A stretch of 64,000 nt of DNA from Quatrionicoccus australiensis (GTDB taxonomy: Bacteria > Pseudomonadota > Gammaproteobacteria > Burkholderiales > Rhodocyclaceae): the NCBI RefSeq assembly GCF_020510425.1, contig NZ_JAHBAH010000001.1, positions 3,701,001 through 3,765,000 of the forward strand. The letters are read 5' to 3'. The notes below the pieces were generated by a model that had not been told where the DNA came from, searched no databases, and worked only from the letters and a program-made list of their open reading frames with translations. Of this stretch, positions 8,271 through 17,256 are shown piece after piece. The position numbers were made by a program, and so were the translations under genes. How positions within the stretch are numbered: the stretch's first letter is position 1; the number at the start of each line of letters is the position of its first letter.

Positions 8271-9431
8271 TCAATGTTCCTTGCCGTCGATGCGCGGCTG
8301 CAGCAGGGCGGGAACGTGGTGAATAGCGAGGATGGCGTAGCAGGCAAACCAGCAGGCGGCGGCAAGCTGGATCCACAGCAGGTAGAGCGCCGGATAAAGC
8401 TGCGGCAGCACGATGCGCAGTGCGAGCGCGCCGAGCATGATGTACAGCGTTGCCTTGTCGAGCGTATCAAAGACGACCTTGCGCCCGGTGTGGCCCTTGC
8501 TGATGCGGATCAGCATGCCCGGAATGACGCAGCCCATGGCGCCGAAGGTGAACAGGTGCACCGAAACGCTGCCGATCCAGACGAAATCGACGACATGGCC
8601 GAGCGCTTCGATCAGCAACTGGCCGACGATGGCGAGGTAGCCGACGTACATGATGCCGATGTCGATCCGGCGCGCGGCGAGCTGCGGTTTCCAGAACACG
8701 AAACGGATGCCGAGGAGTACGGCCAGCGCCAACGAGAGCGCAGCGGTCAACGGTCGCGGCAGGGCCATTTCCATGACGAGGATCAGGCCGAGCAGCTTGA
8801 TCGCCATGTCGAGTTTTGGGTGGCGCAGGATCTGGATCTGGAAGGCAGCCTTCATGAACCCGGTCAGCGTGCGTTCGAGCATGACGAGAAAGGCGAGGCG
8901 GAAGAGCCCCATGCTCATGCTGTAGCCGGCGGTGAAGTTGTCGCCGTTGAGCATCAGGTACTTGGCGACCAGGAAGGCGGGCAGGATGACCAGGAAAAAA
9001 GCGTTGTCGCGGTAGCTGTCGCGCGCCCGGTGGCGGATCAGCGTCCACATCAGCATGGCGCTGATGCAGCCGAGGAAAGCGTTGTTCGAGAGCAGGAAGA
9101 GGGCGCGCGGCCAGTCGCCACCAGCGCTCATGCCGAGACGCTCGAACAGCCAGGCGGCGGCGAGCAGCATCAGGGCCGGGCCGTGATAGCCGCGGATATT
9201 CACCCAGTTCTTGGTCGAGGTCAGCAGAAAACCGCCAAGCACCGCCCAGCCGAAGCCGAAGAACATTTCGTGGGCGTGCCACTGCGTCGGGGTGAAAGTG
9301 TTTGCCGGGGCCGGCAGGCGACCGCTGAATATCAGCGCCCAGGCGACCGGCAGGATCATGCCGGCGAGGCAGGCAAGGGTGAAGAACGGACGAAAGCCGG
9401 CCAGCCAGAGGGGATGTTTCGCGAGTTGCAT
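8271..9431 (-). CDS. NnrS family membrane protein
   Basis: Polytopic inner-membrane protein of about 386 residues with some twelve hydrophobic helices, associated with tolerance of nitric oxide and nitrosative stress in denitrifiers. Family signatures visible are LAKHPLWLAGFRPFF at the N-terminus, WHAHEMFFGFGWAVLGGF and MSMGLFRLAFLVMLERT, with conserved histidines for metal or haem binding. The start at 9431 is supported by AAAGG six bases upstream; the frame continues up to 9479. No nitrite, NO or nitrous-oxide reductase genes lie in this window. Confidence 0.92.
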   Translation of the reverse strand: MQLAKHPLWLAGFRPFFTLACLAGMILPVAWALIFSGRLPAPANTFTPTQWHAHEMFFGFGWAVLGGFLLTSTKNWVNIRGYHGPALMLLAAAWLFERLGMSAGGDWPRALFLLSNNAFLGCISAMLMWTLIRHRARDSYRDNAFFLVILPAFLVAKYLMLNGDNFTAGYSMSMGLFRLAFLVMLERTLTGFMKAAFQIQILRHPKLDMAIKLLGLILVMEMALPRPLTAALSLALAVLLGIRFVFWKPQLAARRIDIGIMYVGYLAIVGQLLIEALGHVVDFVWIGSVSVHLFTFGAMGCVIPGMLIRISKGHTGRKVVFDTLDKATLYIMLGALALRIVLPQLYPALYLLWIQLAAACWFACYAILAIHHVPALLQPRIDGKEH

Positions 9432-9608
9432 GTTGAACCTTTCGGGATGGCGAGTGCCTGTTGTATTGAGTTTAGCCACAGACGCACATCACAACTTTGA
9501 TTTATCCCGTGCTCGTCGAGCAAGAGGCTTCACATTCGCGTAAAATTCCGGGCTTAGTCAGGCGCGCGATATCGCGATCGGGCCGGGCTGCTTTTCTGAA
9601 GGATAGCA

Positions 9609-10871
9609 ATGAAGCGCGTGGATGATTTCCGCTTGCAGTTGGGCAAGCATGAACTTGTACCAATCATGATTGGCGGCATGGGCGTCGATATTTCGACGGC
9701 CGACCTGGCCCTGGAGGTTGCCCGTCTGGGTGGCGTCGGCCATATCTCGGATGCGATGATCAAGACGGTCACGGACCGTCGCTACAAGACCAAGTTCGTC
9801 AAGGAAAAGCTCGCGCTTTACAAGTACAACGCCGAAAACGAAGACAAGTCGGACGTCAAGTTCGACCTCGGCAAGATTGCCGAGGCGACCAAGCTGCACG
9901 TCGCCGGCACCATGGAACGCAAGCAGGGCTCCGGCCTGGTTTTCGTGAACTGCATGGAAAAGCTGACCATGAATGCGCCGAAAGAGACGCTCAAGGTCCG
10001 CATGACCGCGGCGCTCGATGCCGGCATCGACGGCATTACGCTGGCTGCCGGCCTGCATCTCGGCTCCTTCGGGCTGATCGAGGATCACCCGCGTTTTCGC
10101 GATGCCAAGCTCGGCATCATCGTTTCCTCGGTGCGCGCTTTGCAACTGTTCCTGAAAAAGGTTGCCCGCACCAACCGCCTGCCCGACTACGTCGTTGTCG
10201 AAGGTCCGCTTGCCGGCGGTCACCTGGGTTTCGGCATGGACTGGGCGCAGTACGACCTGGCGACCATCGTTGCCGAAGTCATGCAGTTCCTGAAGAACGA
10301 GCATCTCGAGATTCCGGTCATTCCGGCCGGTGGCATCTTTACCGGCACCGACGCGGCGCAATTCCTCGAGGCCGGCGCTGCCGCCGTCCAGGTTGCTACC
10401 CGCTTTACTGTCGCCAAGGAATGTGGCCTGCCCGAGAAGGTGCAGCAGGAATACTTCAAGGCCAGCGAAGACGATATCGAGGTCAACCAGATTTCCCCGA
10501 CCGGCTACCCGATGCGCATGCTCAAGGGCAGCCCGGCGATCGGCGATGGCATTCGCCCGAATTGCGAGGCCTATGGTTACCTGCTCGACGCCAACGGCAA
10601 GTGTTCCTACGTGACCGCCTACAACCGCGAAGTGGCGGCTCATCCGGGCGCGCGCAAGGTCTCGGTGATGGACAAGACCTGTCTGTGCACGCAGATGCGC
10701 AACTTCGATCTGTGGACCTGCGGTCACCTGACCTACCGTCTCAAGGATACGACCAACAAGCTGGCTGATGGCAGCTACCAGATCCTGTCGGCCGAGCATG
10801 TTTTCAAGGATTACCAGTTCAGTACCGACAACAAGGTGGCGCTGCCGCTGCCGCAGGAGCAGACGGCCTGA
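9609..10871 (+). CDS. Nitronate monooxygenase / 2-nitropropane-dioxygenase family flavoprotein
   Basis: 420-residue FMN TIM-barrel protein. It has an N-terminal IMIGGMGVDIST glycine motif, EGPLAGGHLGFG, a phosphate-binding PVIPAGGIFTG segment and AAAVQVATRF. Compared with classical nitronate monooxygenases it carries a C-terminal extension of about 90 residues with clustered cysteines (CLCTQMRNFDLWTCG), which may bind a metal or cluster. Some members of this long subgroup sit with acyl-CoA or fatty-acid enzymes, so the true substrate may not be a nitronate. AAGGATAGCA provides the ribosome site. A strong terminator follows. Confidence 0.85.
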   Translation: MKRVDDFRLQLGKHELVPIMIGGMGVDISTADLALEVARLGGVGHISDAMIKTVTDRRYKTKFVKEKLALYKYNAENEDKSDVKFDLGKIAEATKLHVAGTMERKQGSGLVFVNCMEKLTMNAPKETLKVRMTAALDAGIDGITLAAGLHLGSFGLIEDHPRFRDAKLGIIVSSVRALQLFLKKVARTNRLPDYVVVEGPLAGGHLGFGMDWAQYDLATIVAEVMQFLKNEHLEIPVIPAGGIFTGTDAAQFLEAGAAAVQVATRFTVAKECGLPEKVQQEYFKASEDDIEVNQISPTGYPMRMLKGSPAIGDGIRPNCEAYGYLLDANGKCSYVTAYNREVAAHPGARKVSVMDKTCLCTQMRNFDLWTCGHLTYRLKDTTNKLADGSYQILSAEHVFKDYQFSTDNKVALPLPQEQTA

Positions 10872-10897
10872 TCCTCGCTTGCCGAGTGCGTAAAGGG

Positions 10898-10927
10898 AAC
10901 CCGGCGCATTTCTGGCCGGGTTTTTTT
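10898..10927 (+). terminator. Rho-independent terminator after the nitronate monooxygenase gene
   Basis: Stem AACCCGGC / GCCGGGTT with a 9-base loop followed by an unbroken run of seven T residues, 27 bp past the stop codon. Confidence 0.9.
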
Positions 10928-11063
10928 CTGCTTGGTCATTTGATTTTGCCGCTTGCCCGAGTCGGGAAAAGTGTTTTTGATGAGACAGTCATACCGGGAG
11001 TTAATGATGATGCGATATAGTTCTGGCCTTTCCGGGCAGGACGTCATCATTTCTGGTGCAAAC

Positions 11064-12293
11064 ATGTCGCAAAACCAATCAACGGATATTTTTCTCGCAG
11101 CGGCCAGGGGGTTGCGTCTCCTTGCCGCGCTGGCAGCCCTGGTTTTCGTCGGCCAGGCGGGGGCGGAAGAGGAATCGGCTTTTGCCCTGCACGGGTTTGG
11201 CACGCTTGGTGCAACGAGAACCTCGACGGCCGATGCGGAGTTTGTCCGTGATCTTTCCCAGCCCAAGGGAGCGAGCAACCGCTGGGATGGCAAGGTGGAC
11301 AGCATTCTCGGTCTGCAGGCCAGCTGGCGCCTGACGCCGGATCTGGAGGCGGTCGTCCAGGCGATCAGTCATTATCGCTACGATCGCAGCTTCAAGCCCG
11401 AGGTTTCCTGGGCCTACGTCAAGTACGATCCGACGCCGCAAGTGAGCCTGCGGGCCGGGCGTCTCGGTACCGAATTCTTCATGATGGCCGATTCGCGTCA
11501 GGTCGGTTATTCCTATCTGCCGGTGCGGCCGCCGGGCGATTTCTTCTGGTACCTGCCGTTTTCCAGCATTAACGGGGTGGATGCGGCGTTGACCGTGCCG
11601 GTGGGTGAAGATGTGCTGCGCGGCAAGCTCTATTACGGGATTTCCGAGGGCAATATCCCGCTGGCCGACAAGCAGTGGAGTCTGGATGGCTCGGCCATGG
11701 TCGGTGGTTACCTCGATTACCAGTTGGGCTCCTGGCTGTTGCGTGCCAGCTACGCGAATATCCGCTTCAATCACAACATGCCGATTGAGGGGGATCTGGC
11801 ATCAGCTGTTCTGGCTGGCGCGATGACGTCGGTCGAGGCTGCGCAGGCGCGTGACTATCTGGCGGCAGACAATACCCGCAGCCACTATTATTCGGTGGGG
11901 GCGATTTACGACAACGGTCCCTGGCAGTTGCAGATCATGCTCAACAAGATTACCCAGGGCAGTCGCATTTTTCAGAGTTCATCGGCGGGTTATCTGCTGG
12001 CGGGTTACCGGATCGGTTCGGTGACGCCCTATGCCGGTTTTTCCTGGATTCGTTCCGAGTCGCGCGCTGCAACGCTGAATCCGGTGATAGACGTGATCAT
12101 GGCGGATGCGCATGCGCACCAGAATACGACCATTCTTGGTGCGCGCTGGGATGTGGCGCGCAATGTGGCGCTCAAGGCGCAGTGGGACGGCATTCGTGGC
12201 GAAGCGCAGTCGATTTTTCCGTTCCGCAATGAGCAGGCGGGCTGGTCGGGCAAGATGGACGTCTTCAGTCTGACCATGGATTTCGTCTTCTGA
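11064..12293 (+). CDS. Porin-like outer-membrane beta-barrel protein
   Basis: About 409 residues with a Sec signal peptide (AAARGLRLLAALAALVFVGQAGA, cleavage after AGA) and alternating aromatic beta-strand patterns such as HGFGTLGATRTS, LRAGRLGTEFFMM and SHYYSVGAIYDNG. It ends in phenylalanine (SLTMDFVF), the classic BAM recognition end. The chosen ATG (11064) gives a normal signal peptide but has no clear ribosome site. An in-frame ATG triplet at 11004-11012 has GGGAG upstream and would add about 18-20 residues. Five bases after its stop lies a periplasmic-binding-like gene, so the two are probably one transcript. Confidence 0.8.
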   Translation: MSQNQSTDIFLAAARGLRLLAALAALVFVGQAGAEEESAFALHGFGTLGATRTSTADAEFVRDLSQPKGASNRWDGKVDSILGLQASWRLTPDLEAVVQAISHYRYDRSFKPEVSWAYVKYDPTPQVSLRAGRLGTEFFMMADSRQVGYSYLPVRPPGDFFWYLPFSSINGVDAALTVPVGEDVLRGKLYYGISEGNIPLADKQWSLDGSAMVGGYLDYQLGSWLLRASYANIRFNHNMPIEGDLASAVLAGAMTSVEAAQARDYLAADNTRSHYYSVGAIYDNGPWQLQIMLNKITQGSRIFQSSSAGYLLAGYRIGSVTPYAGFSWIRSESRAATLNPVIDVIMADAHAHQNTTILGARWDVARNVALKAQWDGIRGEAQSIFPFRNEQAGWSGKMDVFSLTMDFVF

Positions 12294-12297
12294 AATC

Positions 12298-12735
12298 ATG
12301 AAGTCGTCCCGTCCTTATTCCCTCGTTTTGCTTTTCTGGCTGGCGTTCCTGCCGGTGCGGGAGGCTGTGGCCGATCTGGTGGTTGTGGTCAATGCCCGTA
12401 ACGGTGTTGCCGTGATGACGCGCAACGAGGTGACCAATATCTTCTTCGGGCGCTACCGTCAGTTCTTCAATGGCGTCGAGGCGCAGCCGGTCGATCTGAT
12501 CGACAGTCATCCTGATCGGGCGCGCTTTTATGCGGCGCTCGTCGGCAAGGATATTTCCGACGTCAATGCCTATTGGTCGCGTCAGGTGTTTTCCGGGCGC
12601 ATGCAGGCGCCGCCGCGCGTGAACAGCACGGAAGAGGTGCTGAAATGGGTCAGCTCCCACCCCGGTGGCATCGGTTTCGTCGATCTGGCCAAGGCGGACG
12701 CGCGGGTGCGGGTCGTCTACGAACTGGCGCCCTGA
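12298..12735 (+). CDS. Small PstS-like periplasmic substrate-binding domain protein
   Basis: 145 residues with a cleavable signal peptide (to about residue 25, EAVA-DL). The rest corresponds to one lobe of a phosphate-type periplasmic binding protein: VVVVNARNGVAVMTRNEVTNIFFGR, SRQVFSGRM and HPGGIGFVDLAKAD. It is about half the length of true PstS and lacks the full two-lobed fold. No transporter permease or ATPase is nearby. The neighbouring barrel gene 5 bp upstream suggests an outer-membrane and periplasmic pair. Confidence 0.8.
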   Translation: MKSSRPYSLVLLFWLAFLPVREAVADLVVVVNARNGVAVMTRNEVTNIFFGRYRQFFNGVEAQPVDLIDSHPDRARFYAALVGKDISDVNAYWSRQVFSGRMQAPPRVNSTEEVLKWVSSHPGGIGFVDLAKADARVRVVYELAP

Positions 12736-12897
12736 GCATTTTTTCAATTGGCGTTGAACATTTACCGGTGGTCTCCGGTCATTAGCATTGAGCAGATGGC
12801 GTTTGTCGTCATCCGGTCATGATCGGTCGGGGTGTAGGCGTGTAAGCTCCGACTCGAGCACCTTGTGCTTGCATTCAAATCAATAAAGGAGACAAAC

Positions 12898-13338
12898 ATG
12901 CCGAAACGAATCATAGGCAATATCCTCGCTGGCCGCACGTTGGTCACGGCCAGCGGCAATACCACGGTCAGGGCGGCCAGTCGGCTGATGGCCGAGAAAA
13001 AGATCGGGGCGCTGCTGGTCGTCGAGCAGGGTCGGATTGCCGGCATCTTTACCGAGCGCGATGCACTGAACAAGGTGCTGGCGGCCAGTCTGGATCCCGA
13101 TAAAACCCTGCTCGCACAGGTCATGGTGCGTGATCCGCAAACCATCCGCGCCGACAAGCCGCTGGCTTACGCGCTGCACATGATGGCCGAAGGTGGCTTC
13201 CGCCATGTGCCGGTGGTCGATGTCGACGGTGCGCCGGTCGGTATGGTCTCGGCGCGCGATGCGCTGGGGCAGGATCTGGTTGATCTCGAGCGCGACATGC
13301 GTCGCCTCGAAGAACTGGAAACCTCGATCGGTTATTGA
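12898..13338 (+). CDS. CBS-domain pair protein
   Basis: 146 residues composed essentially of two CBS motifs (about 10-60 and 78-130: LMAEKKIGALLVVEQGRIAGIFTERD and MMAEGGFRHVPVVDVDGAPVGMVSARD), which usually bind adenosyl nucleotides as an energy sensor. The start at 12898 has AAAGGAG seven bases upstream. It is a stand-alone gene whose end overlaps truC by 7 bp (convergent). Confidence 0.9.
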   Translation: MPKRIIGNILAGRTLVTASGNTTVRAASRLMAEKKIGALLVVEQGRIAGIFTERDALNKVLAASLDPDKTLLAQVMVRDPQTIRADKPLAYALHMMAEGGFRHVPVVDVDGAPVGMVSARDALGQDLVDLERDMRRLEELETSIGY

Positions 13339-14093
13339 TCCGGGGTTGCCCAGCCCAACTGCGCCAGTGTGGCGGCGAATTCGCCGGACACTGGCGCGTT
13401 TATTTGCATGCGGCGGGCGTCCATCGGGTGGTCGAAGTCCAGTTGCGTGCAGGCGAGTAGCATGCGCTGGCAGCCGAAGTGTTCGGCGAAGAAGCGGTTG
13501 TGGATACCCTTGCCGTGCGTCGCATCGCCGATGATCGGATGGGCGATGTGCTTGAGGTGGCGGCGCAGCTGGTGCTTGCGGCCGGTTTGCGGATCGAGTT
13601 CGAGCAAGGCGTAGCGGCTGCTCGGGTAGCGGTCGACGGCAAAAGGTAGCTCGATTTCGGCGAGTCGCCGATAGTGGGTGAGGGCGCTTTGTGCTTCATG
13701 GCTGCTCTGCTCGCCAACGAATTCGTGGCGCTCGCGCTGGCGGGTCAGCGGGTGGTCTATGCTGCCGGCAGTCGGCGGAATGCCGCGCACGACGGCGAGA
13801 TAGCGCTTGCTGACGCTGCCCGCTTCGAATTGCCTGCCAAGTTGGCCGGCAATTTCCTGCGACAACGCGAAGAGCAGGATGCCGGAGGTGCCGCGGTCGA
13901 GGCGATGTGCTGGCCACACCCACTGGCCGATCTGGTCGCGCAGGATCTGGATCGCGAAGCGCGTTTCGTGACGGTCGACTTCCGAGCGATGGACGAGCAG
14001 GCCGGAGGGCTTGTCCACGACGACGATGTATTCGTCGCGGTAGAGAATCGGCAGCTCTTCCCTGATTGCGCTGTTGTTGTCGTCTTCAGCCAA
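13332..14093 (-). CDS. truC: tRNA pseudouridine(65) synthase, RluA family
   Basis: RluA-type pseudouridine synthase. The catalytic motif HRLDRGTSGILLF contains the active Asp, preceded by VVDKPSGLLVHRS and followed by DPQTGRKHQLRRHLKH. Domain length and the LVHRSxxDRxE segment match TruC, which modifies U65 of tRNA-Asp. No ATG lies near the beginning of the domain. The best start is a TTG at 14093 that overlaps the last codons of the HpcH/HpaI gene, implying translational coupling. An ATG at 14201 would need 36 extra residues of poor character. Confidence 0.85.
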   Translation of the reverse strand: MAEDDNNSAIREELPILYRDEYIVVVDKPSGLLVHRSEVDRHETRFAIQILRDQIGQWVWPAHRLDRGTSGILLFALSQEIAGQLGRQFEAGSVSKRYLAVVRGIPPTAGSIDHPLTRQRERHEFVGEQSSHEAQSALTHYRRLAEIELPFAVDRYPSSRYALLELDPQTGRKHQLRRHLKHIAHPIIGDATHGKGIHNRFFAEHFGCQRMLLACTQLDFDHPMDARRMQINAPVSGEFAATLAQLGWATPDQ

Positions 14094-15069
14094 AGAAGCG
14101 GCTCGATGCCTCGGCAGGGAGTTCCATGCCGGTGATGTGGGCGCGTTCGAGCAATTCCCAGTAGTAGCGGTAGGAAGCGCGATCATGCAGTTTGCCGGCA
14201 TGCTGGATCGGGCCCCAGTCGGTGTCCTGGGCGGCGATCAGGATTTCCGTCGCGGCCTGTACTTCGGAAAAATCGGGGCGCATGGCTTCGACGATGGGCA
14301 GGATCTGGTTCGGGTGGATGCTCCACATGCGCAGATAGCCGAATTCGCGACGGGCGCGCAAGGCATCATTCCTGATGTATTCGATGTCTTTCAATTCGGT
14401 GGTGACGTTGTGTGCCGGCACGATGCCGTTGGCCAGCGCGGCGGCGCTGATCTCGCACTTGGCGCGGGTCACCAGCGGGTGTTCGAACTGGCCCGGGCTC
14501 TTCATGGCGCTGCCGGGAATGGCGCCGTGGTGACCGGAGACGAAATCCATCAGGCCGAAATCCAGCGATTCGACGCCGGGCAGGGCGGCGATTTCCCAGA
14601 CTTCGCGCAGGGCGCCGTGGGTCTCGATCAGTACGTGCACGGGAATGCGTCGGTCGACACCGAATTTTCGCTCGATTTGCCGCAGGGCTTCGATCTGGAT
14701 CTGCACATCTTCGGCGCTGCACGGCTTGGGTAGCGTGATGAAGGGGAGGCGGTTGCCGGCGATGCGGACCAGGATTTCCAGATCCTGCTGCCAGTGGGCG
14801 TGCGTGATGTCGTGAATGCGCGCACCAACCCGATTGAACAGGTTGTCGTCAGACATGATCAATCGAGCCGCCATTTCGGCGTGCTCGCGTTCGGCGCCGG
14901 CATGTGCGCCATCCTCGCAGTCGCAGGTGATGTCGAAGATCGGGCCGAGTTCTTTTTGCAGCAACAGCGCTTTCTGCATCAGCTTTTCCGAGCCGGCGTA
15001 GTGGTCGACCGCCGGGAGAACAGGGAAAGGCTTTTCGCCGGCAAAGAGAACGATTTTCGGATGGCGCAT
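14086..15069 (-). CDS. HpcH/HpaI aldolase / citrate-lyase-beta-like (CitE superfamily) enzyme
   Basis: 327-residue TIM-barrel lyase of the malyl-CoA / citramalyl-CoA / CitE superfamily. It shows ITCDCEDGAHAG, the metal-binding region HVLIETHGAL (Glu) and ESLDFGLMDFVSGHHG, and a C-terminal IHPNQILPIVEAM typical of the family. It probably cleaves or condenses an acyl-CoA with glyoxylate or acetyl-CoA. The position just after mdh supports a link to C4 acid metabolism, but the exact substrate cannot be read from sequence. It is read after mdh on the same strand, past a strong terminator, so it likely has its own promoter. Confidence 0.85.
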   Translation of the reverse strand: MRHPKIVLFAGEKPFPVLPAVDHYAGSEKLMQKALLLQKELGPIFDITCDCEDGAHAGAEREHAEMAARLIMSDDNLFNRVGARIHDITHAHWQQDLEILVRIAGNRLPFITLPKPCSAEDVQIQIEALRQIERKFGVDRRIPVHVLIETHGALREVWEIAALPGVESLDFGLMDFVSGHHGAIPGSAMKSPGQFEHPLVTRAKCEISAAALANGIVPAHNVTTELKDIEYIRNDALRARREFGYLRMWSIHPNQILPIVEAMRPDFSEVQAATEILIAAQDTDWGPIQHAGKLHDRASYRYYWELLERAHITGMELPAEASSRFFG

Positions 15070-15116
15070 GTTTTTAGCGATCAGGATCGAGATGGTGGTG
15101 GCGGAATAAAAACGAA

Positions 15117-15145
15117 AAGGGCCGCGGTATTTTACCGCGGCCCTT
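15117..15145 (-). terminator. Terminator downstream of mdh
   Basis: A 13-bp perfect stem (arm on the plus strand AAGGGCCGCGGTA) with a 3-base loop. On the minus strand it is followed by TTTTCGTTTTT. It lies 45 bp beyond the mdh stop and just before the HpcH/HpaI start. A smaller hairpin (CTGGTAG / CTACCAG) lies between it and mdh. Confidence 0.85.
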
Positions 15146-15189
15146 GCTTGTTTTTCTGGTAGCTAACAACTACCAGCTAACAGCTTGTC

Positions 15190-16176
15190 TTACAGCATGT
15201 CCTTGACGGCTTCAGCTTCGTCGGTCAGTTCCTTGAGCGTGAAGTTGATCTTTTCACGGCTGTATTCGTCGATTTCCAGGCCCTGGATGATCGAGAACTT
15301 GCCGCCCTTGCATTCGCACGGGAAGCCGAACACGATGCCGGCCGGAATGCCGTAGGAGCCGTCGGAAGGAACACCCATGGTGACCCATTCGTCGGAACCG
15401 AGGACCCAGTCACGCACGTGGTCGATGGCAGCGTTGGCAGCGGAAGCGGCCGAGGACAGGCCACGGGCTTCGATGATGGCGGCGCCGCGCTTGCCGACGG
15501 TCGGCAGGAAGACGTCGTTGTTCCAGGCGTGATCGTTGATCAGGGTCTTGACGCTGTCACCATTGGAGGTGGTGTAACGGTAGTCGGCGTACATCGTCGG
15601 CGAGTGGTTACCCCAGACGACCAGCTTCTTCAGTGAAGAAACTTCGCGGCCGGCCTTGGTGGCCAGTTGCGACAGGGCGCGGTTGTGGTCCAGGCGCAGC
15701 ATGCCGTGGTAGTTGTTCGGGTTGGTGCGGCCAACCTTCTTGGCGGCGGCAGCAGCGATAAAGGCATTGGTGTTGCAGGGGTTGCCGACGACCAGGACTT
15801 TGACGTCTTCCTTGGCGTTTTCAGCGATGGCCTTGCCTTGCACCGTGAAGATGGCGCCGTTGGCGGTCAGCAGGTCGGCACGTTCCATGCCCTTGGTGCG
15901 CGGACGGGCGCCAACCAGCAGGCAGACGTCGGCATCCTTGAAGGCGACGTTCGGATCATCGGTGGCAACCATGCCGGCGAGCAGCGGGAAGGCGCAGTCT
16001 TCCAGCTCCATCATCACGCCCTTCACGGCTTGCTGAGCTTGCGGCAGGTCGAGCAACTGAAGGATGACCGGCTGGTCTTTGCCGAGCATTTCGCCGGAGG
16101 CGATGCGGAACAGCAGGCTATAACCGATCTGACCGGCGGCACCGGTAATGGCAACGCGCATGGGGGCTTTGGACAT
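15190..16176 (-). CDS. mdh: Malate dehydrogenase (NAD-dependent)
   Basis: Oxidises malate to oxaloacetate in the TCA cycle. 328 residues of the cytosolic-type MDH group. It has an N-terminal Rossmann loop [21 protein letters not shown], the substrate-binding loop [15 protein letters not shown], the [11 protein letters not shown] cofactor motif and the catalytic [11 protein letters not shown] histidine. The start at 16176 has AGGAGCGACAT directly upstream. It is transcribed divergently from the GntR regulator. Confidence 0.97.
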   Translation of the reverse strand: MSKAPMRVAITGAAGQIGYSLLFRIASGEMLGKDQPVILQLLDLPQAQQAVKGVMMELEDCAFPLLAGMVATDDPNVAFKDADVCLLVGARPRTKGMERADLLTANGAIFTVQGKAIAENAKEDVKVLVVGNPCNTNAFIAAAAAKKVGRTNPNNYHGMLRLDHNRALSQLATKAGREVSSLKKLVVWGNHSPTMYADYRYTTSNGDSVKTLINDHAWNNDVFLPTVGKRGAAIIEARGLSSAASAANAAIDHVRDWVLGSDEWVTMGVPSDGSYGIPAGIVFGFPCECKGGKFSIIQGLEIDEYSREKINFTLKELTDEAEAVKDML

Positions 16177-16308
16177 ATGTCGCTCCTGTTTGAAACAGCG
16201 TGATTGAAATTGTTCGGATTTGCTCGGGTGCTCGCGGGTGAATTCGCTAGCGGGCGCGAGAAGACGACGATGTTAGAAGTTCGGGCGCTGGCTGTCAATT
16301 GCATCATG

Positions 16309-16324
16309 TGTCTTATATAAGACA
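16309..16324. promoter_or_regulatory. Perfect 16-bp palindrome, candidate GntR operator
   Basis: TGTCTTATATAAGACA is fully self-complementary and lies between mdh and the divergent GntR-family gene, 45 bp before the gntR start. A short half-site of four to five bases around an AT core is what many GntR-type dimers bind, so this is the probable autoregulatory and mdh operator. I found no second exact copy before sdhC or gltA. Confidence 0.65.
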
Positions 16325-16368
16325 ACTTTTCGTGGACGCTGTGGCCGAAATGTGCTGAAATTTGCGCC

Positions 16369-17124
16369 ATGAATCGAGAAGCCTTCCGTTCGACCAGTCG
16401 CTCTCCGTCGCCAACTTTCAGTCCGCTCTACCGGCAGATCAAGGATTTTCTGATCCGTAGCCTGGAGGCGGGTGAGTGGGGGCCGGGTGATGCCATTCCC
16501 AGTGAGGGCGAGCTTGCGACGCGCTTCAATGTCAGCCAGGGAACCGTGCGCAAGGCCATTGACGAAATGGCGGCAGAGAACCTGCTGGTGCGGCGTCAGG
16601 GTAAGGGGACGTTCGTCGCTACGCACAGTGACCCACGCTCTTTCTATCGCTTCCTGCGCCTGGTGCCTGATGATGGTTTGGTGGCGCATGCGGTCAGTGA
16701 CCCGCGTCTTTGCTCGATTATCTCGGCTACGCCTGAGGTTGCAGCGGTGCTGCGTATTCCGGCTGGCGAGAAGGTGGTCTGTGTTGAGCGCTTGTTGCAT
16801 TTCAATGGCGAGCCGGTAGTTCTCGATCAGATTTACCTGGTGGCCGAACTTTTTGAAGGTTTGTCGCTGGAGCGACTGCGCGGCGGAGAGCGTTCGCTGT
16901 ACAGTCTTTTTGAAAGCGATTTCGGTGTGCGCATGATTCACGCCGAAGAGCACCTGCGGGCTGTTGCAGCAGATGCTTACAGTGCTGGTTTGCTGGGTGT
17001 GCAGGCGGGAGATCCGTTGCTTCTGGTGGAGCGTACTGCCTACACCTACGGCAATAAACCAGTGGAGTGGCGACGCGGTCTTTATTGCACGCGTTCGCAT
17101 TATTACCGCAACGATCTGGGCTGA
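16369..17124 (+). CDS. GntR-family (HutC subfamily) transcriptional regulator
   Basis: 251 residues. The N-terminal winged helix (PLYRQIKDFLIRSLEAGEW ... IPSEGELATRFNVSQGTVRKAI ... RRQGKGTFV, about residues 20-85) is followed by a UTRA ligand-binding domain (about 100-245). It sits between mdh and the sdh-gltA-suc cluster, so it is very probably a TCA-cycle regulator sensing a carboxylic acid. The effector is not known from sequence. Its promoter region contains the palindrome at 16309. Confidence 0.92.
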   Translation: MNREAFRSTSRSPSPTFSPLYRQIKDFLIRSLEAGEWGPGDAIPSEGELATRFNVSQGTVRKAIDEMAAENLLVRRQGKGTFVATHSDPRSFYRFLRLVPDDGLVAHAVSDPRLCSIISATPEVAAVLRIPAGEKVVCVERLLHFNGEPVVLDQIYLVAELFEGLSLERLRGGERSLYSLFESDFGVRMIHAEEHLRAVAADAYSAGLLGVQAGDPLLLVERTAYTYGNKPVEWRRGLYCTRSHYYRNDLG

Positions 17125-17148
17125 TTGTCCGGCAGGGGAGTTGGCTCC

Positions 17149-17172
17149 AAAGTCGCCCAAGACGGCGACTTT
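17149..17172 (+). terminator. Hairpin between gntR and sdhC
   Basis: Nine-bp perfect arms AAAGTCGCC and GGCGACTTT around CAAGAC, 25 bp past the gntR stop, followed by CGGCCGATTTT with only a short T-run. It could be a weak gntR terminator or a leader structure. TATAAT at 17189-17194 just downstream is a plausible -10 box for the sdh operon, although its -35 is poor. Confidence 0.5.
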
Positions 17173-17256
17173 CGGCCGATTTTGAATGTATAATTATGGT
17201 TCTTTTTGAACCACGTAAAAGCGGAAAACCGCACACTTTCGCGAGGGATGACGTTC

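Noticed and set aside
8245..8271. Small hairpin between the monooxygenase and nnrS genes
   Set aside because: Stem of only five pairs and a mixed A/T context; too weak to call a terminator.
9565..9576. CGCGATATCGCG palindrome before the nitronate monooxygenase
   Set aside because: Isolated 12-bp palindrome in GC-rich DNA with no half-site repeat or regulator; could be chance.
12744..12785. Imperfect ACCGG / CCGGT repeat after the PstS-like gene
   Set aside because: Too short and lacks a T-run, so not called as a terminator.
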